Shown here piece by piece: positions 1 through 8,007 of a stretch of 20,639 nt of DNA (the stretch's first letter is position 1; the number at the start of each line of letters is the position of its first letter). The notes under the pieces are model-generated. The model searched no databases. It saw only the letters and a program-made list of their open reading frames with translations, and had not been told where the DNA came from. The translations under genes were made by a program, and so were the position numbers. This DNA is from Anaerolineales bacterium (GTDB lineage: Bacteria > Chloroflexota > Anaerolineae > 4572-78 > NAK82). The stretch spans positions 1-20,639 of the forward strand of contig JAHELX010000035.1 of assembly GCA_024643945.1 (NCBI GenBank), in the 5' to 3' direction.

Positions 1-1
1 T

Positions 2-2101
2 CTGCCAGAGATTGAACCACGTACCTTTAGTTTCAATAGTCCGCACGGAGCATGTCCGGCCTGTACCGGCTTAGGGGTGAGGTTGGAGGTGGATCCTGAT
101 CTGATCTTCTCCCAGCCCAACCTGGCGCTGGAAGAGGAGGCGATCCGTCCCTGGGCCAGGCGCGGTAGTGGCTCTTCAGATGGTTATTACACGCAACTCA
201 TCCGTTCAGTGGCGCATCACTACGGCATTCCCCTGGATGTGCCGGTTAAGGAGTTGTCAGCCAAGCAGCGAGACATCATCCTCTATGGCAGTAAACCAGG
301 GGATCGCGTTACCCTGCGCTATCGCAACGCCGAGGGGGTGGAGCGTGTGTATCAGACAACCTACGAAGGGGTCGTCCCCAACCTGCAGCGCCGCTACAAA
401 GAGAGCACCAGCGATTACGTGCGAAGCGAGATCGAACGTTATATGTCGGCCCGGCCTTGCCCGGTGTGTCAAGGCAAGCGGCTGCGTCCTGAAGCTCTGG
501 CTGTGACAGTCGCCGGCAAGTCCATTGACCATATGACCGCTATGCCCGTGATCGATGCGCTGGTGTGGGTACGGACGCTCCGATCCAAGAATGGAGAGTC
601 ACCCCTTTCAGCCCGCGAGCAGACCATCGCCCGCCAGATACTTAAAGAGATTGACGACCGCCTCAACTTCATGGTCAATGTGGGGCTGGATTATTTGACG
701 CTGGATCGGGCAGCCAGCACTCTGTCGGGCGGCGAAGCGCAGCGCATTCGGCTGGCGACGCAGATTGGTTCGCGCTTGATGGGCTGCCTGTACATCCTGG
801 ACGAGCCCTCCATCGGGTTGCACCAACGGGACAACGCCCGCCTCATTAACACCTTGAAGGGCATCCGTGACTTAGGCAATACGGTGCTGGTGGTGGAGCA
901 CGACGAAGACACAATGCGCACTGCCGACTGGATCCTGGACCTGGGACCGGGCGCCGGTGAGCATGGCGGGCAGGTTGTCTGCTCAGCGCCGCTGGATGAA
1001 TTCCTGCGCTGTCAAGAGTCGCTCACGGCGCAATACCTGCGAGGCGAGCGAGAGATCCCGGTTCCTCAGGCCCGGCGGTCTGGCAATGGTAAGCAGTTTA
1101 TCGTGCGTGGGGCCAGCGAAAACAACTTGAAACACATTGACGTGCCCTTTCCATTAGGCAAATTCATTTGTGTGACAGGAGTAAGTGGCAGTGGCAAAAG
1201 CAGCCTGGTCATCGAAGTACTTTATAAGCGGCTGGCACAATGGATGTATCGGGCCAAAGACAAGCCTGGCGCTCACGATGCCGTCGACGGTATGGAGTTG
1301 CTGGATAAAGTGATAGACATTAATCAATCGCCCATCGGACGGACGCCTCGTAGCAACCCGGCTACCTATACCACCGTCTTCACTCACATCCGAGAGCTCT
1401 TCGCCAGTTTGCCCGACTCGAAGCTGCGCGGATACACACCAGGACGTTTCAGCTTCAACGTCAAGGGAGGGCGATGCGAGGCATGCCGGGGCGATGGCAT
1501 CATTCAAATCGAAATGCAATTTCTGCCTGACGTCTATGTTCCCTGCGAGGTGTGTCATGGCCTGCGCTACAATCGGGAGACGCTGCAAATCCGCTACAAA
1601 GGAAAGAACATCGCCGAGGTGCTCGATATGACGGTCGAAGAGGCGATGGACTTCTTTGCCAATATCCCGGCTATCCGGCGTAAACTGCAAACTCTCTACG
1701 ACGTGGGACTGGGCTACATCCGCCTGGGACAGCCGGCGACGACCCTCTCTGGGGGTGAGGCACAGCGCATTAAGCTCAGCAAGGAACTGAGCCGTCGCTC
1801 AACTGGCAAAACTCTCTATATTCTCGACGAGCCGACCACCGGGTTGCACTTCGCTGACATCGAAAAGCTGCTGGCAGTGCTAGGACGGCTGGTGGATGGT
1901 GGCAACACCGTGGTTGTCATCGAGCACAATCTAGATGTAATCAAATGTGCCGATTGGATCATTGATCTGGGACCCGAGGGAGGCGACAGAGGAGGCTACG
2001 TCGTCGCTGCCGGGACTCCCGAGCAGGTGATGAACATGCCAAAGAGCTACACCGGCCAATGGTTAAAACGCGTGCTGAATGGCAGAAGTTCGCACAGTTG
2101 A
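2..2101 (+). CDS. uvrA: UvrA, excinuclease ABC subunit A (5' truncated by window edge)
   Basis: UvrA is the damage-recognition ATPase of nucleotide excision repair; it loads UvrB on damaged DNA in the cytoplasm. About 699 residues are visible of a family length near 940, so roughly the first 250 are outside the window. The frame is open to the left edge and the first visible residues ([21 protein letters not shown]) match the middle of the first zinc module, so the GTG at 77 is not a start. In order one sees CPAC (bases 53-64), a second CxxC ([10 protein letters not shown]), the first ABC signature [11 protein letters not shown] (about 724-756) with Walker [16 protein letters not shown], the second Walker [10 protein letters not shown] (about 1177-1203), the zinc module CEAC...CEVC (1474-1560), the second signature [10 protein letters not shown], and [13 protein letters not shown]. 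It ends in TGA, 14 bp before the convergent stop of the next gene. Identification is secure; the promoter and any SOS box lie outside the window. Confidence 0.97.
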   Translation: MPEIEPRTFSFNSPHGACPACTGLGVRLEVDPDLIFSQPNLALEEEAIRPWARRGSGSSDGYYTQLIRSVAHHYGIPLDVPVKELSAKQRDIILYGSKPGDRVTLRYRNAEGVERVYQTTYEGVVPNLQRRYKESTSDYVRSEIERYMSARPCPVCQGKRLRPEALAVTVAGKSIDHMTAMPVIDALVWVRTLRSKNGESPLSAREQTIARQILKEIDDRLNFMVNVGLDYLTLDRAASTLSGGEAQRIRLATQIGSRLMGCLYILDEPSIGLHQRDNARLINTLKGIRDLGNTVLVVEHDEDTMRTADWILDLGPGAGEHGGQVVCSAPLDEFLRCQESLTAQYLRGEREIPVPQARRSGNGKQFIVRGASENNLKHIDVPFPLGKFICVTGVSGSGKSSLVIEVLYKRLAQWMYRAKDKPGAHDAVDGMELLDKVIDINQSPIGRTPRSNPATYTTVFTHIRELFASLPDSKLRGYTPGRFSFNVKGGRCEACRGDGIIQIEMQFLPDVYVPCEVCHGLRYNRETLQIRYKGKNIAEVLDMTVEEAMDFFANIPAIRRKLQTLYDVGLGYIRLGQPATTLSGGEAQRIKLSKELSRRSTGKTLYILDEPTTGLHFADIEKLLAVLGRLVDGGNTVVVIEHNLDVIKCADWIIDLGPEGGDRGGYVVAAGTPEQVMNMPKSYTGQWLKRVLNGRSSHS

Positions 2102-2115
2102 TTAAGATTAGTTAT

Positions 2116-2841
2116 TCACATGTTGACTGAAGTTGTCACCTGGCGGGGGGGAACCTGCGCCGGGTGACGGGTGGTGAACAGGAAGCCAACGAACATCAAG
2201 ATCACTCCTAGCAGCAGGGCCAGGGACATGTACTCGGGGTGGCCGAATCGGGTGAAGGTGCCCCCCAGCGCCGGTGACATGGCACCGACGGCGATGAAAA
2301 CGTTGCCCAAAGCTCGGTTCAGAAGCACCCGCTTGCGCCAAAATATCCAGGCCGAATAAATAGCCCCGCCCCCCAGTGCGAGGGTGCCGTAAATGTTGAA
2401 GAAAGGGGTGAGTTTGCGCACCGTCGCCCCAGTCGGCAAAATTTGTTTGTACTGTTCACTCAGCCCAGCCCCTGTTGAAAAGTTGCTCCCATCCAGTGGT
2501 ATCCGGAAAACGAGAATCATTGCCGCCAAGGTGCCCAAGCCGAGCAGAACCATCAAGCTGTTGGCTACGTACGGCTTACGCACCAGCAAGTAGATCGTTC
2601 CCTGCCCCAGGTAGGCGGCCGTGAGGAGCGCACCTGTCAGATACCACAGACGGAATACAATGGGACTCCATCCAATCGTCGAGTAAAAGTCAGCAAAGGT
2701 GCCGATGCCGTAGAAGATGAGGCCAATGCCCCACAGCAGCAGATAGGGTCGCCTGCGGCGAGTCCAACGCCAGAGGACTGTGCTGGCGAAGGCAAGGGCC
2801 AGAATGGTAGATATGAGAGACAGCAGTCGGACTAAGTTCAT
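2116..2841 (-). CDS. Seven-helix integral membrane protein of unknown function
   Basis: This gene is not assigned to a family. The 241 residues contain about seven hydrophobic helices, near residues 6-25, 33-53, 60-87, 94-113, 147-168, 178-194 and 204-224. Basic stretches after helix 1 (RWTRRRR) and helix 5 (WRKR) place those loops in the cytoplasm by the positive-inside rule. The longest loop (114-146, LDGSNFSTGAGLSEQYKQ) would then be extracytoplasmic. The start ATG (2839-2841) is preceded on the minus strand by AGAAAGG at a suitable distance and by a strong promoter about 70 bases upstream. It is a monocistronic gene converging on uvrA with only 14 bp between the stops, so linkage to repair is not implied. 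No catalytic motif is visible. A small sensor or transport-related protein is possible, but nothing in the sequence decides this. Confidence 0.8.
   Translation of the reverse strand: MNLVRLLSLISTILALAFASTVLWRWTRRRRPYLLLWGIGLIFYGIGTFADFYSTIGWSPIVFRLWYLTGALLTAAYLGQGTIYLLVRKPYVANSLMVLLGLGTLAAMILVFRIPLDGSNFSTGAGLSEQYKQILPTGATVRKLTPFFNIYGTLALGGGAIYSAWIFWRKRVLLNRALGNVFIAVGAMSPALGGTFTRFGHPEYMSLALLLGVILMFVGFLFTTRHPAQVPPRQVTTSVNM
2135..2168. repeat. Imperfect stem-loop in the 3' end of the seven-helix gene
   Basis: GTCACCTGGCG (2135-2145) pairs with CGCCGGGTGAC (2158-2168), 10 of 11 positions, around a 12-base loop. It lies within the last codons of the minus-strand gene, just past the uvrA stop. There is no U tract on either side, so it is not a standard intrinsic terminator. 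It could still act as a 3'-end structure for uvrA mRNA. Confidence 0.4.
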
Positions 2842-2913
2842 CGCAGGACCTTTCTATATATAATACCCACATGCGTTGGGTGTAAGAGACAAAACCAACC
2901 GAAATACCCTTTG

Positions 2914-2943
2914 ATTATATATTAGCTATTGCACATACGTCAA
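2914..2943 (-). promoter_or_regulatory. Sigma70-type promoter for the seven-helix membrane protein
   Basis: Read on the minus strand, TTGACG (2943-2938) is followed after 18 bp by a perfect TATAAT (2919-2914). Transcription would start near 2907 and give a leader of about 65 bases before the ATG at 2841. The match and spacing are seen directly; activity is inferred. Confidence 0.65.
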
Positions 2944-2951
2944 GCGATTCC

Positions 2952-3050
2952 TGATTTTAGGGTGCGTCCAGGATTTTAGGGCAGACTTCCGAAGTTTCGC
3001 AAACTTCGGAAGTCTTCATGGCCTAAGATTTCGGACAGACCCTGATTTTA
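2952..3050. mobile_element. MITE-like element (83 bp, 2960-3042) with 8-bp direct repeats
   Basis: The core 2960-3042 begins GGGTGCGTCC and ends GGACAGACCC. Its two ends are imperfect inverted repeats matching at 15 of 22 positions (2960-2981 against 3021-3042). The centre is a perfect 15-bp hairpin, arms 2983-2997 and 3001-3015, with loop CGC. TGATTTTA occurs directly on both sides (2952-2959 and 3043-3050), as a target-site duplication would. No ORF is inside, so it would need a transposase supplied elsewhere. It sits exactly between two divergent promoters. One caution: GATTTTAGGG also recurs inside the left end (2972-2981), so part of the flanking match could be an internal repeat. The parent IS family cannot be named; 8-bp duplications occur in several families. 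Confidence 0.6.
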
Positions 3051-3068
3051 TGTACCAAAGAAATCGAT

Positions 3069-3097
3069 TTGACGCCGGGTGCGGATAGGAATACAAT
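3069..3097 (+). promoter_or_regulatory. Sigma70-type promoter for the MiaB-type gene
   Basis: TTGACG (3069-3074), a 17-bp spacer and TACAAT (3092-3097) match the consensus at 5 of 6 positions each. The predicted start near 3104 leaves a leader of about 37 bases before the GTG at 3141. Confidence 0.65.
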
Positions 3098-3140
3098 CTA
3101 TTTGATCCGGTTATCAGCAGCAATGGGTGGGGTTTGAGAC

Positions 3141-4481
3141 GTGAAATATCATGTGTGGACGATTGGCTGTCAAATGAATGTGGCCGATTCCCAACGTCTG
3201 GGATCGGAGTTGGAGAAGCTGGGCTACGAATATACTGACGAAGTCCGCAATGCCGACGTGATTGTGCTGAACACATGCGTGGTGCGTCAGAGTGCGGAGG
3301 ACAAAGCCACCGGCTTCCTCTGGTCGCTCAAGCCGCTTAAGGAACGACGTCCAGACACCGTCATTGGGCTGATGGGCTGCATAGTGGGGGTAAAGGGCAA
3401 CGGACATTTGCAAAAAGCTTTTCCCCACGTGGATGTATTTCTGCCACCCAGCGAGCCAGGCCCGCTGGTGGAGTACCTGCTGGACGGGGAAGCTCACGGG
3501 CTCGTCAAAACTGAAGTAGAGACACGTTATCGCCTGCAAGACGGCGACCTGGTGCTGCCGCTTCAGGAACGCGGCCAACTGGTCAGTGCCCATGTGCCGG
3601 TAGTTTACGGCTGCAATCACGTGTGCACCTTTTGCATCATTCCCTATCGCCGAGGCCTGGAGCGTAGCCGTAGCGTAGGGGAGATCCTGGCTGAGGTACG
3701 TTCGCTGGCTGCCCAGGGTGTGAAGGAAATCACACTGTTGGGGCAGATTGTGGATCGTTACGGCTACGACGTGGCCGGCGGACCCCGCCTGCCCGATCTG
3801 TTGAGACTGGTTCACCAGGTAGAGGGAATCGAACGCATTCGCTTCCTCACCAGTCACCCCAATTACTTTGACGGTCAGTTGATAGACACCGTGGCTGAAC
3901 TATCCAAAGTGTGCGAACACATCGAGGTTCCCATCCAGGCTGGTCACGATGAGGTACTGGCCTGGATGAAACGTGGATACACCGTGGACGACTACCGCCG
4001 TCTCATTTATCACATCCGCGAGCGCATCCCCGGGGCTTCTATCGCTACCGACGTCATTGTTGGTTTTCCGGGAGAGACCGAGGCGCAGTTTCAGGCGACC
4101 CTCGACCTGCTGGATGAGCTGAAGATGGACGTTTGTCACGTGGCGATGTATTCGCCCCGGCCGGGCACCGTGTCGGCCAAGACGATGGACGACGATGTGT
4201 CACCAGAGGAGAAGAAGCGTCGCCTGCAAGCGGTAAACGAGTTGCAAGAGCGCATCGTGGCCGATATCAACCGCGAACTGCTAGGACAACAGGTTGAAGT
4301 TCTGGTGGAAGAGCAGCATAAGGGCAAGTGGAAAGGACGAACCCGTACCAACAAGCTGGTCTTCTTTTCTGACGAAGAAGATGGCGGCCGAGATTGGCGA
4401 GGAAAACGAGTAAATGTGAAGATAATATGGACCGGCCCATGGAGTATGCAGGGCCAGCTGTTGAATAGGAAAGAAAATTAG
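3141..4481 (+). CDS. miaB: tRNA-2-methylthio-N6-dimethylallyladenosine synthase-type methylthiotransferase
   Basis: Radical-SAM methylthiotransferase that adds a methylthio group at C2 of i6A37 in tRNAs, using two [4Fe-4S] clusters. The 446 residues are normal for the family. The N-terminal domain holds the auxiliary-cluster cysteines C10 (GCQMN), C46 (NTCVV) and C80 (GLMGC). The radical-SAM motif CNHVCTFC gives C158, C162 and C165, followed by IIPYRRGLERSRSVGEI. A C-terminal TRAM domain spans about 378-442. The start is GTG; the in-frame ATG at 3123 is followed by a stop at 3135, and homologues begin with MKYHxWTIGCQMN. Upstream purines are G-rich but not a strong Shine-Dalgarno. MtaB and RimO are the alternatives; YGCNHVCTFCIIPYRRG fits MiaB best, although the usual GQNVxxYG is here GQIVDRYG. 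The gene's stop overlaps that of the convergent receiver gene by 4 bp. Confidence 0.88.
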   Translation: MKYHVWTIGCQMNVADSQRLGSELEKLGYEYTDEVRNADVIVLNTCVVRQSAEDKATGFLWSLKPLKERRPDTVIGLMGCIVGVKGNGHLQKAFPHVDVFLPPSEPGPLVEYLLDGEAHGLVKTEVETRYRLQDGDLVLPLQERGQLVSAHVPVVYGCNHVCTFCIIPYRRGLERSRSVGEILAEVRSLAAQGVKEITLLGQIVDRYGYDVAGGPRLPDLLRLVHQVEGIERIRFLTSHPNYFDGQLIDTVAELSKVCEHIEVPIQAGHDEVLAWMKRGYTVDDYRRLIYHIRERIPGASIATDVIVGFPGETEAQFQATLDLLDELKMDVCHVAMYSPRPGTVSAKTMDDDVSPEEKKRRLQAVNELQERIVADINRELLGQQVEVLVEEQHKGKWKGRTRTNKLVFFSDEEDGGRDWRGKRVNVKIIWTGPWSMQGQLLNRKEN

Positions 4482-4843
4482 GTCAGTTGACGCTTGATGG
4501 TTTCGATGAGATTGGTTGAACTGAAGGGTTTAGTAATGTAATCGGCGGCACCCAATGCCGTGGCTTGGTCGGCGTTTTTCTCCTCGCCGATGGCGGTTAG
4601 CATAATAACCGGGATTTCGGCAGTGGCTGGTTGGGATTTGAGGGCCTGTAGCACCTCGAAGCCATCCATGCCAGGCATCGCAATGTCACAAGTGATCACG
4701 TCGGGGCGTGTTTCTTCGATGAGACGCAGGGCCTGACTGCCGGTGGCAGCCTCTAGCACGTGGTAGCCGGCCATCTCGAGCACCCGCGCCGTGAGGCGAC
4801 GGATGTGGATTTCATCGTCAATAATGAGAACTGTGGCGGTCAT
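4478..4843 (-). CDS. Single-domain CheY-like response regulator
   Basis: A 121-residue stand-alone receiver with no output domain. The acidic pocket is D9/D10, the phospho-acceptor is D53 in CDIAMPGMDG, the switch threonine is T83 (MLTA), and the conserved lysine is K105 in ITKPF. All are intact, so it should be phosphorylatable. The ATG at 4843 has AGGAG about 6 bases upstream. It is the last gene of a minus-strand operon with two STAS proteins and a phosphatase/kinase, 65 bp downstream of the nearer STAS gene. No histidine kinase is in the window. Its stop TAA overlaps the miaB stop TAG on the opposite strand (4478-4481). By analogy with other partner-switching systems it may be an input or output component, but the sequence does not say which. 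Confidence 0.93.
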   Translation of the reverse strand: MTATVLIIDDEIHIRRLTARVLEMAGYHVLEAATGSQALRLIEETRPDVITCDIAMPGMDGFEVLQALKSQPATAEIPVIMLTAIGEEKNADQATALGAADYITKPFSSTNLIETIKRQLT

Positions 4844-4878
4844 AGGCGCTCCTGCCTACAACCGATAACCGGTGATTG

Positions 4879-4916
4879 ATAGCTGAGAGCGATTGCCAGC
4901 CATTGATATCAGCTAT
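4879..4916. repeat. Inverted repeat at the STAS/receiver gene junction
   Basis: ATAGCTGA (4879-4886) and TCAGCTAT (4909-4916) form a perfect 8-bp inverted repeat around a 22-base loop. It covers the stop codon of the upstream STAS gene, in the only sizeable gap inside the operon. No U tract follows. It could be an mRNA processing or stability element, or chance. Confidence 0.35.
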
Positions 4917-5271
4917 TTGCTGCCAGGCTATTCACAGCGGCCTCGACGCTGGGGTGAATAGTGAAGACCTGATCGAGCATAGTCAACGACAAGACAGTAC
5001 GTGCCTGGGGTTGAATCCCGGAGAGGAGCACGTTTCCCCCGACGCGACGCGTCGACTTGAGGGCCGATACCAATGCTGCCAACCCAGCACTATCGATAAA
5101 AGGCACCTGTGCCAGGTCCACCACCAGGTAGATGATGCCTCCGTCAATGAGTTGCTTGAGGGTCTCTTTTATCGTCTGGGCATTTCGGGCATCCAGTCGC
5201 CCCGCTAAGACAACGGAGGTACAGTGCTCATTCACTTGTTGGGTGCGGATGGTGATGTCGGGTTCGTTCAT
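4909..5271 (-). CDS. STAS-domain anti-anti-sigma factor (second of two)
   Basis: A 120-residue STAS protein of the SpoIIAA/RsbV type. Such proteins bind an anti-sigma kinase when unphosphorylated and are released on serine phosphorylation. The phospho-acceptor is S61 in VPFIDSAGLAALVSALK, inside a VDL...FIDSxGL core that is intact. The ATG at 5271 overlaps the TGA of the preceding STAS gene (5268-5270) by 4 bp, so the two are translationally coupled. Similarity to its neighbour is clear in the core (FIDS-GLAALVS-LK) but low elsewhere, which suggests an old duplication or separate recruitment rather than a recent copy. The target sigma factor or other partner is not in the window. Confidence 0.93.
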   Translation of the reverse strand: MNEPDITIRTQQVNEHCTSVVLAGRLDARNAQTIKETLKQLIDGGIIYLVVDLAQVPFIDSAGLAALVSALKSTRRVGGNVLLSGIQPQARTVLSLTMLDQVFTIHPSVEAAVNSLAANS

Positions 5272-5609
5272 GATGCAAAGGCCTGAATGGCCGAGTCGTC
5301 ATCAGCGAAAATCTCGAAGACTTTGTCAAACATGGTCAATTTAAAGAGGAGGTCAGCCTGCGATTGCAATGAGGCCAGTTTCAGGCTACCTTCTTTTTCG
5401 TTCAAGGTCTTCAACCCCGAGACCAGAGCTGCCAGGCCAGAGCTGTCAATAAAGGGCACATTGCCCAGATCCAGAACAACCTGCCGCATGCCTTTGCTTG
5501 CCGCCTCTCGGAAGGCCTCTTTCACCTGGTCTGCTGAACGCGCATTGAGGGTGCCATCCAGGCTGATGACACATGTTTTTTCGTCAATAGTCCGTTGGGT
5601 GATCTCCAT
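5268..5609 (-). CDS. STAS-domain anti-anti-sigma factor (first of two)
   Basis: A 113-residue STAS protein with S56 as the expected phospho-acceptor in VPFIDSSGLAALVSGLK, the classical SpoIIAA-like DSSGL motif. It is a natural substrate pair for the gene just upstream, which carries both a PP2C phosphatase (removes the phosphate) and an RsbW-like kinase (adds it). The gap to that gene's stop is 28 bp. GGAG lies about 8 bases before the ATG at 5609. It overlaps the second STAS gene by 4 bp. The division of labour between the two STAS proteins is unknown. Confidence 0.94.
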   Translation of the reverse strand: MEITQRTIDEKTCVISLDGTLNARSADQVKEAFREAASKGMRQVVLDLGNVPFIDSSGLAALVSGLKTLNEKEGSLKLASLQSQADLLFKLTMFDKVFEIFADDDSAIQAFAS

Positions 5610-5637
5610 AATTATTCTCCATTCCTTTTAAGGCAAG

Positions 5638-7695
5638 TCAATCCTGGGTGATATATTTGATCAGGCGCCAGTGATTGCCCTTGGGGGTATTAGGCTGGTA
5701 TTGCACGCTGTCCATTATCTGGCGAACGATGTGTAGACCATAGCCACCTTCGTTCAGCGCATCAAATTGCGAAGAGGGCTCTGGGACGTTGGTCGGGTCA
5801 AAGCTTTCTCCGTCGTCATAAAGATCAATCTGGATGCCATTAGCCAATGTCGTCAGGCTGCCACGTATCTCGCCACCGATCATAAGGTAGGAGTGTTGGA
5901 TAATGTTGGTACAAATTTCCGATACAGCCAACTCGACCAGGTAGACGAAGTCGTCACTGATCGGGGGGGGGGGTAGATTGGGTAACGAGCGGCAGACCTG
6001 GGTGACTTGCCGGGAAATGTCTTCCAACGATTGTAAGTCGGCCGGAACACCAAATTCGATGACGGGTTCCAATTGAGAGTGTTGAGGGGTAGCAGATGAA
6101 TTCACTTTCGTAACAATCATAGTTAAGTCGTCCGACCAGGGCGCTCCTCGGCGGAAAGCACGGACCGCGCTCAAAACTGATTGCACCAAATCATCAGCAG
6201 TGCCCCTCGCGTGAGCGGTCAGGGCTTCTTTTAGACGGTCACCGCCAAAGATCTGGCCGTCGAGCGACATCGCTTCGGTGACACCGTCAGTGTAGAACAC
6301 TACAAAGTCGCCAGGAGAGAGCTGCAATGTCTGGTCACTTCCCTCGTCGGCGACTTGAATGCCTAACGGAGGGGTAGTTGCCGTCAATAACTCAAATGTA
6401 CCCTGATCAGCGCGCCACCAAAGGCCAGGAGTGTGACCAGCGTTAGCATAAGTCAAGGTTAAATCGTCCCGGTTCAGGTAAGCGACCAGGGCGGTGACAA
6501 ACATTTCGGCGTGTTGCAGGTCTTGTAGCAAGGCCTGGTTTGTTTGGGTGATGACCCGCTGGGGTGAATGGCCGTATCCTGCTTCGACGCGTAAGATCGT
6601 GCGCGCGAGCGAGGTGAGCATAGCAGCCGGTACTCCCTTACCGGCCACGTCACCGACAACGATGCCCAGGCAATCCTCGTTGAGGGAGATAAAGTCGTAA
6701 AAGTCTCCACCCACCTCGGTAGCCGGGAGCGAAGCGACAGCAAACTCCACGCCAGGAATCTCAGGCAATCCGCGCGGGAGCAGGCTGATTTGAATCTCGG
6801 CCGCAATTTCCAGTTCGCGCTGCATCCGTTCCTGGGCCAATATCTGCTGGTGGAGTAACGTATTGTTAATGATAGCAGCAATCTGTTCGGCGACAGAAGT
6901 TAACAACTTGCCGTCGCCAGCGGTGAAGCCGCGCCCCCCTTTGTTGGTCAGCCCGACCACTGCCAGAGCCGAGGTCGTAGTCGGCAGGCGCAAGCCGAGC
7001 AAGTTAGTGAGCCCCTCTGGAGCATCGGGCCAAAATTCATACAGCGTCTCGACGTCGTCGCAAAGGACAAGCCGTTGTGCGCGTTGCAGACGATGATATA
7101 ACTGCCGGCGTTGTGGCGAAAAGCGATCCTCGCCGCCAACCGATACGTAGGTCAGATTATCGTTCTGCTCTAGAATCAGAAATCCTTCCCCAGCGTTGAG
7201 GACCCGTTTGACCTCAGCCAGGATAGAACGCAATACAGAGATTAGGTCGGAAGTTGAGGCCAGAGACTGGGTGACGCGATACACCAGCTCGAGCTGATCC
7301 CAGGCACTGATGAGTTCGTCCGTCATACCCTGAAGTGCCTGCTCGGCGGCGATCGACGCTTCTAACGTTGCGGCGCTCCAGCGAAGCATATCGAGCGGCG
7401 CTTCGCCTATTGCCATCAAATAGCCTACGGGTACATCCTGGATGTTAAGCGGTGTTATCTGAACTGGCTTTCCCTCAAGAGTGATTGGGTGTTGGCTGGC
7501 CTTGGCCCGGGTAAGCCATTCCCTCCAGTTTTCGGACAATACGCCGTTACCAGGATGGGCAAAGAGACGAGTTTCTGTTACCCACCCTTCTGCCTCGTCT
7601 ATCGCCAAAAGCTGACCGCCGGTCACTTGTCGCCAGTGATCGGCCAATCGCTCAAATATCTCCGGCTTTCGTTGTAAAATTCCTTGCAACATCAT
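5638..7695 (-). CDS. Fused GAF sensor, PP2C/SpoIIE phosphatase and RsbW-like serine kinase
   Basis: A 685-residue cytoplasmic protein that carries both opposing activities of a partner switch. Residues 1-105 are an uncharacterised N-terminal region. About 130-285 is a GAF-like sensor and 283-305 a short coiled linker (QERMQRELEIAAEIQ, typical before PP2C). The PP2C/SpoIIE domain covers about 310-530, with metal-binding aspartates D331 (GGDFYD), D349 (GDVAGKG), D470 (YTDGVTEA) and D523 (SDDLTMIV). The HATPase domain covers about 545-682, with N-box E593/N597 (SEICTNIIQH), G1-like DDGESFDP at 627-634, and GGYGLHIV at 650-657. All key residues are intact. The gene starts an operon with two STAS proteins and a receiver. 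Tandem ATGs give a one-codon uncertainty at the start. An 11-C tract encodes the P575-P578 run inside the kinase domain. The names RsbU and RsbW describe domains only. Confidence 0.94.
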   Translation of the reverse strand: MMLQGILQRKPEIFERLADHWRQVTGGQLLAIDEAEGWVTETRLFAHPGNGVLSENWREWLTRAKASQHPITLEGKPVQITPLNIQDVPVGYLMAIGEAPLDMLRWSAATLEASIAAEQALQGMTDELISAWDQLELVYRVTQSLASTSDLISVLRSILAEVKRVLNAGEGFLILEQNDNLTYVSVGGEDRFSPQRRQLYHRLQRAQRLVLCDDVETLYEFWPDAPEGLTNLLGLRLPTTTSALAVVGLTNKGGRGFTAGDGKLLTSVAEQIAAIINNTLLHQQILAQERMQRELEIAAEIQISLLPRGLPEIPGVEFAVASLPATEVGGDFYDFISLNEDCLGIVVGDVAGKGVPAAMLTSLARTILRVEAGYGHSPQRVITQTNQALLQDLQHAEMFVTALVAYLNRDDLTLTYANAGHTPGLWWRADQGTFELLTATTPPLGIQVADEGSDQTLQLSPGDFVVFYTDGVTEAMSLDGQIFGGDRLKEALTAHARGTADDLVQSVLSAVRAFRRGAPWSDDLTMIVTKVNSSATPQHSQLEPVIEFGVPADLQSLEDISRQVTQVCRSLPNLPPPPISDDFVYLVELAVSEICTNIIQHSYLMIGGEIRGSLTTLANGIQIDLYDDGESFDPTNVPEPSSQFDALNEGGYGLHIVRQIMDSVQYQPNTPKGNHWRLIKYITQD
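5963..5973. repeat. G11/C11 homopolymer tract inside the kinase domain
   Basis: Eleven consecutive G on the plus strand (C on the coding strand) encode most of PPPP at residues 575-578 of the phosphatase/kinase. The tract lies after the PP2C domain and before the ATP-binding N-box. Loss or gain of one base would shift the frame and remove the kinase active site while leaving sensor and phosphatase intact. Confidence 0.75.
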
Positions 7696-7722
7696 CTGTA
7701 ATACGCCTTACTTGGAGCAATT

Positions 7723-7731
7723 ATTATACCA
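7723..7731 (-). promoter_or_regulatory. Extended -10 promoter of the partner-switching operon
   Basis: On the minus strand TGGTATAAT (7731-7723) is a perfect -10 hexamer with the extended TGn motif. At 17 bp spacing the -35 is only TTTTTA, which an extended -10 can compensate. The start near 7716 gives a leader of about 20 bases before the ATG at 7695; AAGG in the leader is a weak ribosome site. Confidence 0.6.
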
Positions 7732-7952
7732 TCAAACCGGATTTATAAAAATTGGCAGTTCGATATGGGTGCGTTCATTTTTGGAGGCGACACACCCTCC
7801 CGTGCCAGGCCCCTGGGCTGCCAAGCCTATGGCACTAAAAATCGCAGCTTGTTCGTGCCCTGTCAAAGCTAAATTGATTGATTCATTTGACGCCCATGGC
7901 GATTGCCCTTGCCTACCAAATCATGGTTGACAGGGTATTCAGTCAAAACCTG

Positions 7953-8007
7953 CCCCGTGGGGGGGCTTTCCCCTGTGCAGCCCCGCGGGGGGCTTTCCCC
8001 TGTGCAG
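7953..8007. repeat. Two tandem copies of a 27/28-bp GC-rich palindromic unit
   Basis: Copy 1 is 7953-7980 and copy 2 is 7981-8007. They are identical except CCCCGT against CCCCGC and one G fewer in the G run. Each carries GGGGGGCTTTCCCC, and the second copy ends in CCCCTGTGCAGGGG, a perfect hairpin. The unit resembles dispersed intergenic repeats rather than coding sequence. Confidence 0.75.

Noticed and set aside
77..79. GTG at 77 as the start of uvrA
   Set aside because: The frame is open upstream to base 2 and encodes conserved UvrA sequence ([13 protein letters not shown]), so the gene is cut by the window edge.
2983..3015. The 15-bp perfect hairpin as a transcription terminator
   Set aside because: It lies between divergent genes, neither of which is transcribed toward it from inside the window, and there is no T run after either arm.
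3114..3857. Minus-strand open frame of 247 codons opposite miaB
   Set aside because: It is wholly antisense to a well-conserved gene and has no recognisable motifs.
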